The notes: generated from the letters alone by a model not told the origin. A stretch of DNA of 64,000 nt from Brucella pseudogrignonensis (GCF_032190615.1 NZ_JAVLAT010000001.1:812501-876500), one strand, 5' to 3'. Shown: positions 53,096 through 61,673, counted from the first letter of the stretch. Translations and numbers: made by a program.

Positions 53096-53300
53096 CCGGG
53101 GCGTAAGGTCACCCCGTATTACCGCGCTTTAATATTGGTTTACCATGCAATCAAAACTCAGTTGCACGAATCCCGAGTCCAATTAAAAGCCTATCCGTCG
53201 GTGTTGTTACCTGACGTTGTTTTCTTCGCCCTGCTGTCACTCACCCTGACTTCCGGGTTTCAAAAAGGTCAAGGAGCTTAGGCTCTGGAAACTGGGCTGT

Positions 53301-53326
53301 CGTGGCGGGTGCCGCGATACGCCACG
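53301..53326 (+). promoter_or_regulatory. Leader hairpin before the gene at 53359
   Basis: CGTGGCG and CGCCACG with a 12-base loop, about 30 bases before the ribosome site (GAAGGAAA). May modulate expression of the downstream gene. Confidence 0.4.
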
Positions 53327-53358
53327 GGAGCGGTTTTTCCCGAAGAAGGAAATCTCAA

Positions 53359-54165
53359 ATGGTTACTAACGCTATCTCTTTGTCCACCAAGGGCGAACTC
53401 GAAATCCTGCGTGATGATTTCAATCAGGGCTTCAATCAGGTATTTGCAAAAGTCTCCACGCCGGCGGAACTGAGCGAGTGCCTTGAAAGAGGTCAGGCTT
53501 GGTCCAGCGTGGAAATGGCTCATCGCGGGCGAGGACACCGTTTGACGTATCAGGCCATAGCATTTGCGGTGGCGCTGGCTGAAGCGGTTCAATCCTCATC
53601 TGCCTTGCGTATAGCCTTTGACAAGGAGTGTGAGGCTCGCGGTATCGAACCACTCGATAAAGCCGCGAATCCCTTCACCACCTATCTCGGGGCAACGTTC
53701 GGACATTGGGTAAAGACCGAAAAGGATGGCAGCACGTCAAATAGTTGGATCAGGAATAAAACCTGGCTCAATCTGGGGGGCGCGTTACGGTATCTCGTGG
53801 AAAGCAAAATCCGTCCGGAGGATGTAGTTGACCACATTATGAATGCCGTGGAAAAGGATGCAAATGGGGCAGAGAAAACCAAGCTTGAAGCCCTCAAGAT
53901 CCGGGACCGCAAAAAACATCCCGCGAAATCGCCTTCGGGTAAGACATCGTTCGGAAACGACGAGAACCGGCGCAAGGTAACCACATGGAAACCAGTCGCG
54001 ACGGCCACAGTTGACCCCAAGGTGCTGAAACCCAACAGCGAAAACCTCACCCTGATGGTGGCGCGTGTGGACCCGGTGAACGGCAACGTGGAAGTTCTCT
54101 ATGATGCCAATCTCGACCACGAAACCATTATGAAAGGTGTGCGTGAAGGACTTAAGCTCGGTTGA
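53359..54165 (+). CDS. Unrecognised island protein
   Basis: 268 residues, start supported by AAGGAAA. A helical N-terminal half (about 1-115), a middle with YLGATFGHWVKTEKDGSTSN, a basic segment (about 185-215, RDRKKHPAKSPSGKTSFGND) and a short beta-rich end (about 225-268). The basic segment suggests nucleic-acid binding; a role in replication or partitioning of the element is possible. No family recognised. It has its own long leader (263 bases) and a strong terminator, so it is a separate unit and may be well expressed. Confidence 0.65.
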   Translation: MVTNAISLSTKGELEILRDDFNQGFNQVFAKVSTPAELSECLERGQAWSSVEMAHRGRGHRLTYQAIAFAVALAEAVQSSSALRIAFDKECEARGIEPLDKAANPFTTYLGATFGHWVKTEKDGSTSNSWIRNKTWLNLGGALRYLVESKIRPEDVVDHIMNAVEKDANGAEKTKLEALKIRDRKKHPAKSPSGKTSFGNDENRRKVTTWKPVATATVDPKVLKPNSENLTLMVARVDPVNGNVEVLYDANLDHETIMKGVREGLKLG

Positions 54166-54172
54166 TGACACG

Positions 54173-54206
54173 AAGGGGGAGCGACGGCTCCCCCTTTAGC
54201 TTTTTG
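54173..54206 (+). terminator. Terminator of the gene at 53359
   Basis: AAGGGGGAGC and GCTCCCCCTT around GACG, followed by TAGCTTTTT. Confidence 0.85.
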
Positions 54207-54346
54207 GAGTGCCTACAACGTAGTCGCAAACCTCTTCGACAATATCGTCCCGACGCACAGATACGTCAGGAACCACAGCCCCCACGAATAATGCTGCAGG
54301 CGCAGCTACAAACAAAGGTGCCTATCGCTGACATCCGAGTTGAGGT

Positions 54347-55492
54347 TCATATGGCTATTGACTGAAGTTTTTCGGGCAAGGCTCTGAATCGTTCATTCAA
54401 CATGCCTTCGACAAAGCGCCACGGAACAAGTGCTTCTCTTGAACCAAACGCATATGGCAATACATCGTACGGGCTGAAATTAACTGTTATTCCCTTTGGA
54501 TCGAAATTGAACTGCCCGATCAGTTTCCATACAGTTTCGTCATCGTCCTTATGATGACCGAAGAAGGGACTGAGATCATTCTCTCCGTCTTCATTTTCGA
54601 TAGCGATTTCAGCATCAATTATCTTTTCGCAATAATCGAGTATTTTCCTTGCCGATTTCGCATCGTGATAAAGCAGGTCCGGCATCGTAATAAGACCGAG
54701 GTGGCTGCCCCCAAAGTTGAACGAGCGGAGATAATGATTGGGATGGGCCGCACCGCTCCAGTAATAATAGGTATGCACGCGTGCAGACACAAATTCATCC
54801 TTTCGGAAAAATTCGTCACTGCTGAGTTCAAGTGTGGACTTATTGAACTCGGACACTTCACTTTCGTTCGTCAGAAAATCAACACGTATGTTGTAAAAGT
54901 CTTCCAAAGCGACCGAGGCCAGTTTGGCGTTTACGAATTCCCAATAAAGACCGGTTTCGTGATAGCGAAGATAATTCCCCTCACATTCGAATGTATCTGT
55001 CCGTTCAGAGAATTGAACCTTCTCCATACCACAATCTCCTTTAACCTGCTCTTCAACAGTGATCGTCGGCCCTTCGGACGAGGAAACCGGGCTTACTCCT
55101 GATGCCTTCTCAAGCGAAGCTTTTAGTTTTTCACGCCAGTCAGATCGAAAATAGTCAAGGTAATGAAATCTTAGCAAATCAATAGGAAGGCGAAACTCCT
55201 CAAGGCGGATAAACAACGCATACAATCGGCCAAATGGCTGATCATCTGCTAGTTTTAATGTATAACGAATTTCCCTTAAAACTACTCCGGAACGCTCAGT
55301 TATTTCCGGTGAACAGAGGTGGATCAAAAAATCTGCTTGATCCTGAGCTCTCCTGCGAACATCGTCCCATTGATCACCACCAACTAGAGAACGCTTGTCG
55401 AACCAAACCTCGTGCCCTTCCGATACGAGAAACGCATAAATTTCTTCTGCCGCCGCCAAACGTTCCGACGGATATCCCAAGAAAATCTTCAT
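54347..55492 (-). CDS. TIR-domain protein with C-terminal DUF3298/RsiV-like domain
   Basis: 381 residues. The N-terminal 135 residues are a TIR fold: KIFLGYPSERLAAAEEIYAF, GHEVWFDKRSLVGGDQWDD, FLIHLCSPEITERSGVVLRE; the Glu in REIRYTL sits where NAD-cleaving TIR domains have the catalytic glutamate. A short linker leads to a C-terminal domain (about 185-375) with EGNYLRYHETGLYWEFVNAK and AAHPNHYLRSFNFG, typical of DUF3298. No signal peptide is present, so unlike most DUF3298 proteins it should be cytosolic. TIR proteins with a sensor domain often act in anti-phage NAD depletion. Confidence 0.75.
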   Translation of the reverse strand: MKIFLGYPSERLAAAEEIYAFLVSEGHEVWFDKRSLVGGDQWDDVRRRAQDQADFLIHLCSPEITERSGVVLREIRYTLKLADDQPFGRLYALFIRLEEFRLPIDLLRFHYLDYFRSDWREKLKASLEKASGVSPVSSSEGPTITVEEQVKGDCGMEKVQFSERTDTFECEGNYLRYHETGLYWEFVNAKLASVALEDFYNIRVDFLTNESEVSEFNKSTLELSSDEFFRKDEFVSARVHTYYYWSGAAHPNHYLRSFNFGGSHLGLITMPDLLYHDAKSARKILDYCEKIIDAEIAIENEDGENDLSPFFGHHKDDDETVWKLIGQFNFDPKGITVNFSPYDVLPYAFGSREALVPWRFVEGMLNERFRALPEKLQSIAI

Positions 55493-55604
55493 TCACTTAC
55501 CCGCTCATCATCGACTCAGAAAAGAAAATCTAGCAGCCCCGTACAGAAGTGTCAGCGCTTCTGGCACTCGCTAACCTTATTGGCCACAAGCTGAGGCATC
55601 GGCA

Positions 55605-55723
55605 TAAATAGAATGTGTGCAAGATGCTATTTGAGGGAGAAGACGCCCTTCCCAGCATGATAGCATTAAGCCCACGGTTCCATTTGAGCCCGGATTGTTT
55701 CCTAACAGCAATCCGGGTTTTTT
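55605..55723 (+). ncRNA. Possible small RNA between the TIR and DUF6626 genes
   Basis: A strong plus-strand terminator (CCCGGATTG/CAATCCGGG, then TTTTTT; 55689-55723) has no plus-strand gene in front of it; both flanking genes are on the minus strand. A weak promoter (TTGGCC and TAAATA) lies near 55580-55610, giving a transcript of about 110 nt that would run convergent to DUF6626. Support is the terminator only. Confidence 0.35.
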
Positions 55724-55750
55724 CTGTTCCGCCATTAGGTTCTTTGGCAA

Positions 55751-56041
55751 CTATCGGAATTTCCGACCACGAACATCCACAATAGATCGACGTGCAATAT
55801 GCGCATTGATCGCATACTTGAGTTCTAACAGTTTTTTCGCTTGCTCCGTTGGCAGCCCCTCAACAAATCGTTCCAATCGCCACACCATACCGCAAAGAGT
55901 TGCCAACCCCGGCTCTCGCTTGGTTGCCAACAAATGCGAATAGTAGCGTGGGCTGCGACCAAGCCAGATTTTCGAGAATTCCATTTGCGATTTTGTAAGG
56001 CCTTTGCGTTGCATGGCCGAGTATATTTCTATGAGCTTCAT
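55751..56041 (-). CDS. DUF6626-like small protein
   Basis: 96 residues. Opens LIEIYSAMQRKGLTKSQMEF and contains WLGRSPRYYSHLLATKREPG, the pattern of DUF6626, with a helix-turn-helix-like character (SQMEFSKIWLGRSPRYYSHL). A DNA-binding regulator of the neighbouring rep gene is plausible; the two start back to back, 97 bases apart. AGGA lies nine bases before the ATG. Confidence 0.65.
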   Translation of the reverse strand: MKLIEIYSAMQRKGLTKSQMEFSKIWLGRSPRYYSHLLATKREPGLATLCGMVWRLERFVEGLPTEQAKKLLELKYAINAHIARRSIVDVRGRKFR

Positions 56042-56138
56042 TATATATATCCTATTGAAAAATATATTTAATTCAGAACATGGGAGGTGTTAAAATGGTG
56101 CTTTATAAATAGCACGTTATTTCAAAAAGGAGATTTTT

Positions 56139-57500
56139 ATGACGAGTGTTATGTGGAAGCTAAGGAATGCGTTATGGGCCGCGCCCGGATACATCGATTG
56201 GGCCGACAAGAAGAGATTTCGCTGGCTCAGCGAGGGGAACGAACAGCAACGGACTGTGCTGATGGAAGCCCTCGGCTTCGGCCATCCGCTACGCGGAAAG
56301 GCTGCCCGCTGCGGAAGGATTGAGGATCCCGACACCAACTACATGCGGCGTTGCGGTATCCCATTGTGTCCGCGCTGCTTCATGACGGAGCGGAGCAAGC
56401 AGATAAAGCAAGCAACGCGGCAGCGGTTCGTCGGCGTGGCCAATGAGCAACTGGCGTTCGCGACGATCCTTTTGCCGGTGGCAACCACGCTTTCCGGTGT
56501 CTCCAATATCATAGACACTGAGAAAACGCGCATGCGCAATATGGTGAGCCTTAAACGCCGGAAGGACAGCCGCTGGAACAACTTCGAAATCCTCGGTTGG
56601 TGGGAGACCGACCGAATGACGTACAGCGATTTTGAAGAAATGGGCCGTAATTCGCAGATTGCGCTGAAACAGCTTGGCATTCCCTTGGTCTGGTATGACG
56701 ACGCTACCATCTGGCGACCACACCTTCATGCGATTGTTCGGCTGGATCAACTCTCCGTTTCCGAGGTGGCCGATGCCTTCCGTAACAACGGATATGGCGC
56801 AGCCTATCAGGTCAATATCAAACCGTTTACGGCCAGCCAGAGGGTCGGCCTCAACATCAAATCAGTGATCCAGTACGCGCTGAAGTTCCGTATCGAAGCG
56901 GATTTCAAGTCGGCTGACAGCAACTGCAGTTCTGGAAAATATGATCTGGCCAACAGGAAGTGGTGGCCAGCTAAAGATGTCAAGGCATATGCGGAATGGC
57001 TCTGCGAGAAAAACTCGGGGTTTCAGTCGCTTCGCTTTTCCTTGGGCGTGAAGGGCAAAAGAGCCAGTGCTGTTGTTGCAAATTCGGCATCGAATAATTT
57101 GTCGGCCAAGTCGGGCGCGTCACTGATGCAGGTCATTGCTGATGATGATCTAGACGGTATTGAATTGCTCGAAGACGCATTCGATGACCGTTTCGATCAG
57201 ACAGATGGTGTCGAAGTCGATGATGGTTTTGTTGATGAAGACCCAGCTCATGGGATTTGTGTTGAAGACGAAGGAGTTATTAATGGAGGAAGTTCTGTCA
57301 TTGGTATAAGGTATAAGAACCCGTATTCAGATACTAACTGGACAGAAGATGCGAGTGAAGGACACTCTGACCGAGTGCCATTTGCTGTTGATTGGTCATC
57401 CAAATTCGCTGGAAATGTCATCGGTCTCAAAGAACGTCTACGTGGGATTGCCATTGCGCGGCACGATGACGCTTCCAACGGCAGTATGGGACGTGGATGA
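56139..57500 (+). CDS. HUH-type rolling-circle replication initiator
   Basis: 453 residues, AAAAAGGAG before the ATG. Zinc-finger-like RRCGIPLCPRCFMTERSKQ near 70-90, the metal-binding HUH motif WRPHLHAIVRL (about 190-200) and a candidate catalytic tyrosine in VIQYALKFRIE (about 245-255). This order (CxxC, HxH, Y) fits Rep_1-like rolling-circle initiators of small plasmids. The last 130 residues are acidic and without known fold. Its presence in the chromosome suggests an integrated small replicon. A 21-base palindrome abuts the stop codon and larger ones follow. Confidence 0.78.
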   Translation: MTSVMWKLRNALWAAPGYIDWADKKRFRWLSEGNEQQRTVLMEALGFGHPLRGKAARCGRIEDPDTNYMRRCGIPLCPRCFMTERSKQIKQATRQRFVGVANEQLAFATILLPVATTLSGVSNIIDTEKTRMRNMVSLKRRKDSRWNNFEILGWWETDRMTYSDFEEMGRNSQIALKQLGIPLVWYDDATIWRPHLHAIVRLDQLSVSEVADAFRNNGYGAAYQVNIKPFTASQRVGLNIKSVIQYALKFRIEADFKSADSNCSSGKYDLANRKWWPAKDVKAYAEWLCEKNSGFQSLRFSLGVKGKRASAVVANSASNNLSAKSGASLMQVIADDDLDGIELLEDAFDDRFDQTDGVEVDDGFVDEDPAHGICVEDEGVINGGSSVIGIRYKNPYSDTNWTEDASEGHSDRVPFAVDWSSKFAGNVIGLKERLRGIAIARHDDASNGSMGRG

Positions 57501-57520
57501 AAGTTTGTTGAACAAACTTT
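57500..57520. repeat. 21-base palindrome at the end of the rep gene
   Basis: AAAGTTTGTT, G, AACAAACTTT, starting at the last base of the stop codon. A similar sequence, ATTTGTTTGCACAAACTTTT, lies at 61701-61720. Confidence 0.55.
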
Positions 57521-57654
57521 TGCGGAGCAACTTCATCGCTATCGTTAAGAAGCAGAGAAGCGTAAAGGAGTGCGGACAACGCCATGTAAGCAGCCAAGCT
57601 GCACCCAATGATAAACGCTTGCCGTCGACGCTCTATGGTGATCGCCGGAAAAGA

Positions 57655-57716
57655 CAAACCCCATGGGATCATATTGATCCCATGGGGTTTGAAGACAGCA
57701 CAGTTATCTGTGCTGT
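57655..57716. other. Two strong palindromes downstream of rep, candidate replication or transfer origin
   Basis: First palindrome: CAAACCCCATGGGATCA, TAT, TGATCCCATGGGGTTTG (57655-57691), perfect 17-base arms. Second: ACAGCACAG, TTAT, CTGTGCTGT (57695-57716), perfect nine-base arms, ending at the DUF6641 stop codon. Neither has a terminator-like T-run. Nicking sites of rolling-circle Rep proteins lie in such extruded hairpins. Confidence 0.45.
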
Positions 57717-58159
57717 TATTCGGTTTTGTGCAACTGCTTCTTGCGTTCTGCCGATACCGCAGCGAGTTGCGCGTCAAGTTCGCCAGCACGAACTGCTTCA
57801 ATCAGCGTGTCGAGAATTGCAGGCAGCGCTTTTAATTCGCTGACCTCAATGGCGTTTTTGTCCTTGGCGATTTCGATGGTCTTGCCTGCATAACGCAGGA
57901 CGAAAAATGTCTTGCCCATAAGATCTTCGAACCAGCCCTGACGAACACGTCGTAGTGCCTCCGTCTGGACCTTCTGCCCTTCCGCATTCGTGCGCCAGAC
58001 TTTGCGGAAGGTGTGATACTTGCGGCCTTCAAGCGCTGCCGTCACCATGAGTTTTTGTTCGGAGAGTACCACGATCATTTTTTCTCGTGACCGCAAAACA
58101 GGGTCGTTCGTACGTGCGGGAGCCGCATTTGCAAGCTTAAGCGCCTTGAGATGGGACAT
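57716..58159 (-). CDS. DUF6641-like protein
   Basis: 147 residues from the ATG at 58159 (MSHLKALKLANAAPARTNDP). Basic, alpha/beta, with VLSEQKLMVTAALEGRKYHT and FEDLMGKTFFVLRYAGKTIE, as in DUF6641, a family found with small replicons and islands in alphaproteobacteria. Function unknown; the strong positive charge suggests nucleic-acid contact, for instance as an accessory of Rep. Convergent with rep across the palindromes. The frame to 58246 is not supported. Confidence 0.68.
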   Translation of the reverse strand: MSHLKALKLANAAPARTNDPVLRSREKMIVVLSEQKLMVTAALEGRKYHTFRKVWRTNAEGQKVQTEALRRVRQGWFEDLMGKTFFVLRYAGKTIEIAKDKNAIEVSELKALPAILDTLIEAVRAGELDAQLAAVSAERKKQLHKTE

Positions 58160-58363
58160 GCTGTGATCCTTTCCGAAACGTCGTTGTTTCGTCCCGGATA
58201 CAGCCGTCCGCCAAAAGGGCGAGTAAAGAACTGAAATCATGAGCACGCAATCTCGCCTTTGCTGGCCGCTCTCCCATTCTTGTTGTTCAGTGTATTTCTT
58301 TGCATTTGCATCAGGGAAACGATTATAAGCATATGAATTGTGGGCAAATTAAAAGGGGAAAGC

Positions 58364-58798
58364 GTGCGTATTGACAATAATCCCGATGAAGAGCCAGCAG
58401 CGCCTGCAGTCGCATCTGGACAAAAAGAGGCTCAGTCAAAAGGTAAAAGAAAGTCGCTGAGCAACGTTCGCCGGGATCTTAGCGACGAAGAACTTGCCTC
58501 TCCCGGCGTTCAAAAAACCTTACTTGATGAAATTGAACGACTTGATAGTGATCTTGCTGACGCAAAAGACTACCAGAGCAAGTATTATGAAGCAGACAAA
58601 AAGGCAGATGTTCTTGAGCAAAAACTTAAAACACATCAGGCATTTGAGATAATTTCTGCGTCTTGTCTAACCGGAGGAGCGCTCCTGCTTGGTTACCTGC
58701 CATCTGTATGGGAAGCCCAACCGACTGGTTGGATACTGTTTGCAGTGGGGCTTTTGGCAGTTTTTGGAGGCATTATCTCCAAGGTGGTAAAAATATGA
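58364..58798 (+). CDS. Coiled-coil membrane protein, first gene of an unrecognised pair
   Basis: 144 residues from a GTG at 58364, seven bases after AGGGG. N-terminal disordered and basic (about 1-40), an acidic coiled coil (about 55-95; LLDEIERLDSDLADAKDYQS), then two membrane helices (about 98-115 and 120-140). It overlaps the next gene by four bases (ATGA). An SLATT- or effector-like membrane component is a possible reading, because small two-helix coiled-coil proteins act as membrane effectors in several defence systems. No family recognised. Confidence 0.62.
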   Translation: MRIDNNPDEEPAAPAVASGQKEAQSKGKRKSLSNVRRDLSDEELASPGVQKTLLDEIERLDSDLADAKDYQSKYYEADKKADVLEQKLKTHQAFEIISASCLTGGALLLGYLPSVWEAQPTGWILFAVGLLAVFGGIISKVVKI

Positions 58799-59163
58799 AC
58801 TTGGAAATTAGGTCTATAGTTGATCCGGGGCAGTTCGAAAAAGAGCGCGTCACTTTTCGGGCAAAAGCAAATCTAGATATTGGGGACTTCCTATTCGCTC
58901 AGGCTGGTTATGCTAACGGCTCTCCAACGATGGACTTTTCCTACACATATTGGTTTCCGTACAAAGCAATCAACAAGGGAGATTTAGTGGTACTTTATAC
59001 CAAAGCTGGTGAAGCGCGAGAGAAACCGCTAACAACGGGGAAGACAGCACATTTCTTTTATTGGGATATTAAAAAATCAATATGGAGAGACTTAGAGCTC
59101 GGCGCAGTACTTCTAAATGCTCCCAATTGGGTAAGTAAACAAGCAAGCGAGCTTTCGGAGTAG
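58795..59163 (+). CDS. Beta-rich protein, second gene of an unrecognised pair
   Basis: 122 residues. Sequence predicts a beta-sandwich: FDPGQFEKERVTF-like start (SIVDPGQFEKERVTFRAKAN), then YWFPYKAINKGDLVVLYTKA and TGKTAHFFYWDIKKSIW. The GDxVxLYxKxG and HFFYW patterns recall lamin-tail-like or ligand-binding sandwiches, but no family is assigned. Start codon overlaps the previous stop, so the two are made together. Last gene of the island before the flgE-like gene. Confidence 0.6.
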   Translation: MNLEIRSIVDPGQFEKERVTFRAKANLDIGDFLFAQAGYANGSPTMDFSYTYWFPYKAINKGDLVVLYTKAGEAREKPLTTGKTAHFFYWDIKKSIWRDLELGAVLLNAPNWVSKQASELSE

Positions 59164-59201
59164 TCCTTCTTCCCACTTTGCTCACTCGCTATCTTTTTAG
59201 T

Positions 59202-61283
59202 TTACCGTTTTAAATTAACCAGAACTTCCATCAGTTCAGAGCCGGTCTGGAATACCTTCGAATTGGCCGTATAGCTTCGCTGCGCTTCGATCATGTCAGT
59301 CAGCTCTTGCGCAATATCGACGTTCGAATTTTCCAGAGCGCCTGTCCTGATCTTGCCGTTGCCGTTCGATGCGGCAGTTCCAAGGGTGATGTCGCCGGAT
59401 TCAGCGGAGGGCGAGAACACGTTGCCGCTGATGACGGTCATTTTGTCCGGGCTCGCGACATCGGCGATCGCGAGTTGATAGCGTGCGAGCATGTCGCCGT
59501 TTGCCGAGCGATCATAAACGATGCCATCTTCCCCAATAATGGTATCGACGGTTGCGCTTGGGGCTTGCCCATTCAGTTCAGCAGCCGATATCTGATAATC
59601 GCCTGCAAGCTGTGTTGATGCGGCAAGATCAAGCGTCATGGTCTGGCCGTTGGATATTGCTATCTCAAGCGCGCCGCCTTCAAGAAGCTTGCCATTTTGA
59701 GGATCAAACCGCATCAGTGACGTTGCAAGAGGTGTGCTGCCCAGAGCGCCATAGGGAAATCCACCAGACGGTGACGCGTCGTCGCGATTGAAGACGGCCA
59801 CCTCCCAATTGAAATCCGCGCCCTTGGTAAAATAAACATCCAGCGTCACACCTCGTCCCTGATCGTCATATGCTATCAAGGATGTCTTATGCGAATACGC
59901 GCTGTTTGCCATATTGTCAGCAGGCGTATTGCCGAGCACCGAGGGCTTGATGACTGGATCAGTCGCGGGAAGGTTCAGCGCCGCAAATATCCACTCATTA
60001 TCCATCAGGCTGGAGTCGGTCAAAGACATACTGTCGCTGAAATCGATGGGCCAAGTCTCTCCGCCCGGAAGCGTCACATTGAGACTGCCGTCACTGATCA
60101 GCGAACCCGTCGCGAGATCGAATTGAAGCGTTGTTTGGCCGAGCGGGGCACTACTGTAAGGAAACGGAGCTCCAGCCCCAGTACTTGTCGCGTCAGCAGC
60201 GTTGTAGACCGCCACTTCCCATGTGTTCGACCCTGTACGCGTATAATAGACGTCGAGGCCGACATTGTTTGGGAAGCCTGCATAGCCTCGCAGGCTCATT
60301 CGTTCAGTCGGGCGGCTTGCGGTGCTGTTCGCGGATGCTGGCAGCTCACCTGCTGCCGTGTCGAGGATCGGTGCCAGCGTGGACAGGTTCGTATTGATTT
60401 TAACAGCTGGCATAGAACCACCCGTTATTGCCTGCGTGAAGCCGGAAAGATCAACGAGGAAGGGATCATTCGGATCGAAGCCAACAATTGGATTGCCGTC
60501 GATCAGATCTCCGGTCACCGGATCAAAGTCGAGCTGGACCGAGCGCAATTCAACATTGCCGCTCATCAGGTCATAGGGAAACCCTGTCAATGGCGTACCA
60601 TCCGTTTCAACAATGGTTACTTCCCAGCGGTTTTCAGCAATCTTCGTGAAATAGGTTTCCGTCGTCACAAATTCGCCAGCGCTATTCAGGCTCGCAGTCG
60701 TTAGCTTGCGGTTCCACGCGCTATACGGGCTATTCTCCGATGGTGGAACATTGACGATTGCTTGTCCCACGTCTGGATCATTCGCAGGCAGATTTACAGT
60801 GAAAGTGCCATTGGTTGTAGGCTCTGGCGGAAAGCTGCTCTGTCCGAGCGTGATAGGCACCATGCCATCAAAGCCGTTACCCGCGCCTGTGAATGGATAG
60901 GGATAGCCCATGAGGGTAAAGCCAGCCACGTTCACCAGATCTCCATTCTTGTCCGGTACGAACGATCCAGCCCTCGTGAGATAAGACATGCCACTGGCAT
61001 CCTGCACAACGAAGAAGCCATTGCCGTCAAGAGCCAGATCGGTGGTAGAACTCGTGGACGTCAATCCGCCTTGTGCACCGATATTATGGCGTACCTGCGT
61101 CAGCACACTGCCGGAGTTGTAATTGCCAGATGTTGACGGCAATACCAGCGAAGAAAACTCAGTCGAGCCGCGCTTGTAACCATTTGTGCTAGCATTCGCG
61201 ATATTGTCAGCCACTGCACTTAATTTGTTTGCCTGAGCGTTCATTCCCGAAACACCCGTACGCATCATTCCGTACAAACCCAT
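59202..61283 (-). CDS. Enlarged flagellar hook protein, FlgE-like
   Basis: 693 residues against about 400 for usual FlgE of this group. D0/D1 ends are intact: GMMRTGVSGMNAQANKLSAV and NIANASTNGYKRGSTEFSSL at the start, NSNVDIAQELTDMIEAQRSY at the end. The middle has three copies of a unit, at about 208-256, 343-396 and 481-535, each of the form (T/L)x(V/T)Y(F/Y)T(K/R)...WEV..(V/Y/F)...FPY.....L.FD...G.L(I/L). No other flagellar gene is in the window, so this is an orphan hook-like gene. AGGGGG precedes the ATG. The XRE gene is divergent. Confidence 0.85.
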   Translation of the reverse strand: MGLYGMMRTGVSGMNAQANKLSAVADNIANASTNGYKRGSTEFSSLVLPSTSGNYNSGSVLTQVRHNIGAQGGLTSTSSTTDLALDGNGFFVVQDASGMSYLTRAGSFVPDKNGDLVNVAGFTLMGYPYPFTGAGNGFDGMVPITLGQSSFPPEPTTNGTFTVNLPANDPDVGQAIVNVPPSENSPYSAWNRKLTTASLNSAGEFVTTETYFTKIAENRWEVTIVETDGTPLTGFPYDLMSGNVELRSVQLDFDPVTGDLIDGNPIVGFDPNDPFLVDLSGFTQAITGGSMPAVKINTNLSTLAPILDTAAGELPASANSTASRPTERMSLRGYAGFPNNVGLDVYYTRTGSNTWEVAVYNAADATSTGAGAPFPYSSAPLGQTTLQFDLATGSLISDGSLNVTLPGGETWPIDFSDSMSLTDSSLMDNEWIFAALNLPATDPVIKPSVLGNTPADNMANSAYSHKTSLIAYDDQGRGVTLDVYFTKGADFNWEVAVFNRDDASPSGGFPYGALGSTPLATSLMRFDPQNGKLLEGGALEIAISNGQTMTLDLAASTQLAGDYQISAAELNGQAPSATVDTIIGEDGIVYDRSANGDMLARYQLAIADVASPDKMTVISGNVFSPSAESGDITLGTAASNGNGKIRTGALENSNVDIAQELTDMIEAQRSYTANSKVFQTGSELMEVLVNLKR

Positions 61284-61460
61284 TGAATTGCCCCCTAACC
61301 CAAACTCTTTGTGCCGTCTATAGCTTGCGTGAAGCTTGACACTGGCCCGCTATGGTTTCACGCGCTTAAATTGAACTCCCTAGTAAGCTGGTTCGCGCGC
61401 GAATCTCATGTAGAGAATACTCCGTGGCGGAATACTCAACAAGTCAGTTCATCCTTCGGG

Positions 61461-61673
61461 ATGGACATACGAGAAATCTTCGCAAAGAATTTGAAGAGAT
61501 TGCGACTGGCTAAAGGGCTATCGCAGGAAGAGCTTGCACATCGAGCCGATATAGATCGAACCTACATCAGCTCTCTTGAACGATGTGTATATGGCGTTAG
61601 CATCGACGTGCTGGGCAGATTGGCAGTAGTGCTGGAGGTCGAGCCCGCAGAATTGCTGAAGATTGCACAGTGA
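61461..61673 (+). CDS. Small XRE-family regulator
   Basis: 70 residues, essentially a single helix-turn-helix domain: FAKNLKRLRLAKGLSQEELA, HRADIDRTYISSLERCVYGV, then DVLGRLAVVLEVEPAELLKI. Such single-domain proteins are typical of prophage and island repressors. It is divergent from the flgE-like gene (177 bases between the starts), which it might control, along with itself. The ribosome site is weak and the in-frame region upstream is not coding in character. Confidence 0.72.
   Translation: MDIREIFAKNLKRLRLAKGLSQEELAHRADIDRTYISSLERCVYGVSIDVLGRLAVVLEVEPAELLKIAQ

Noticed and set aside
57349..57843. Plus-strand frame running from rep through the palindromes into DUF6641
   Set aside because: Out of frame with rep, crosses strong palindromes, no ribosome site, antisense to DUF6641 at its end.
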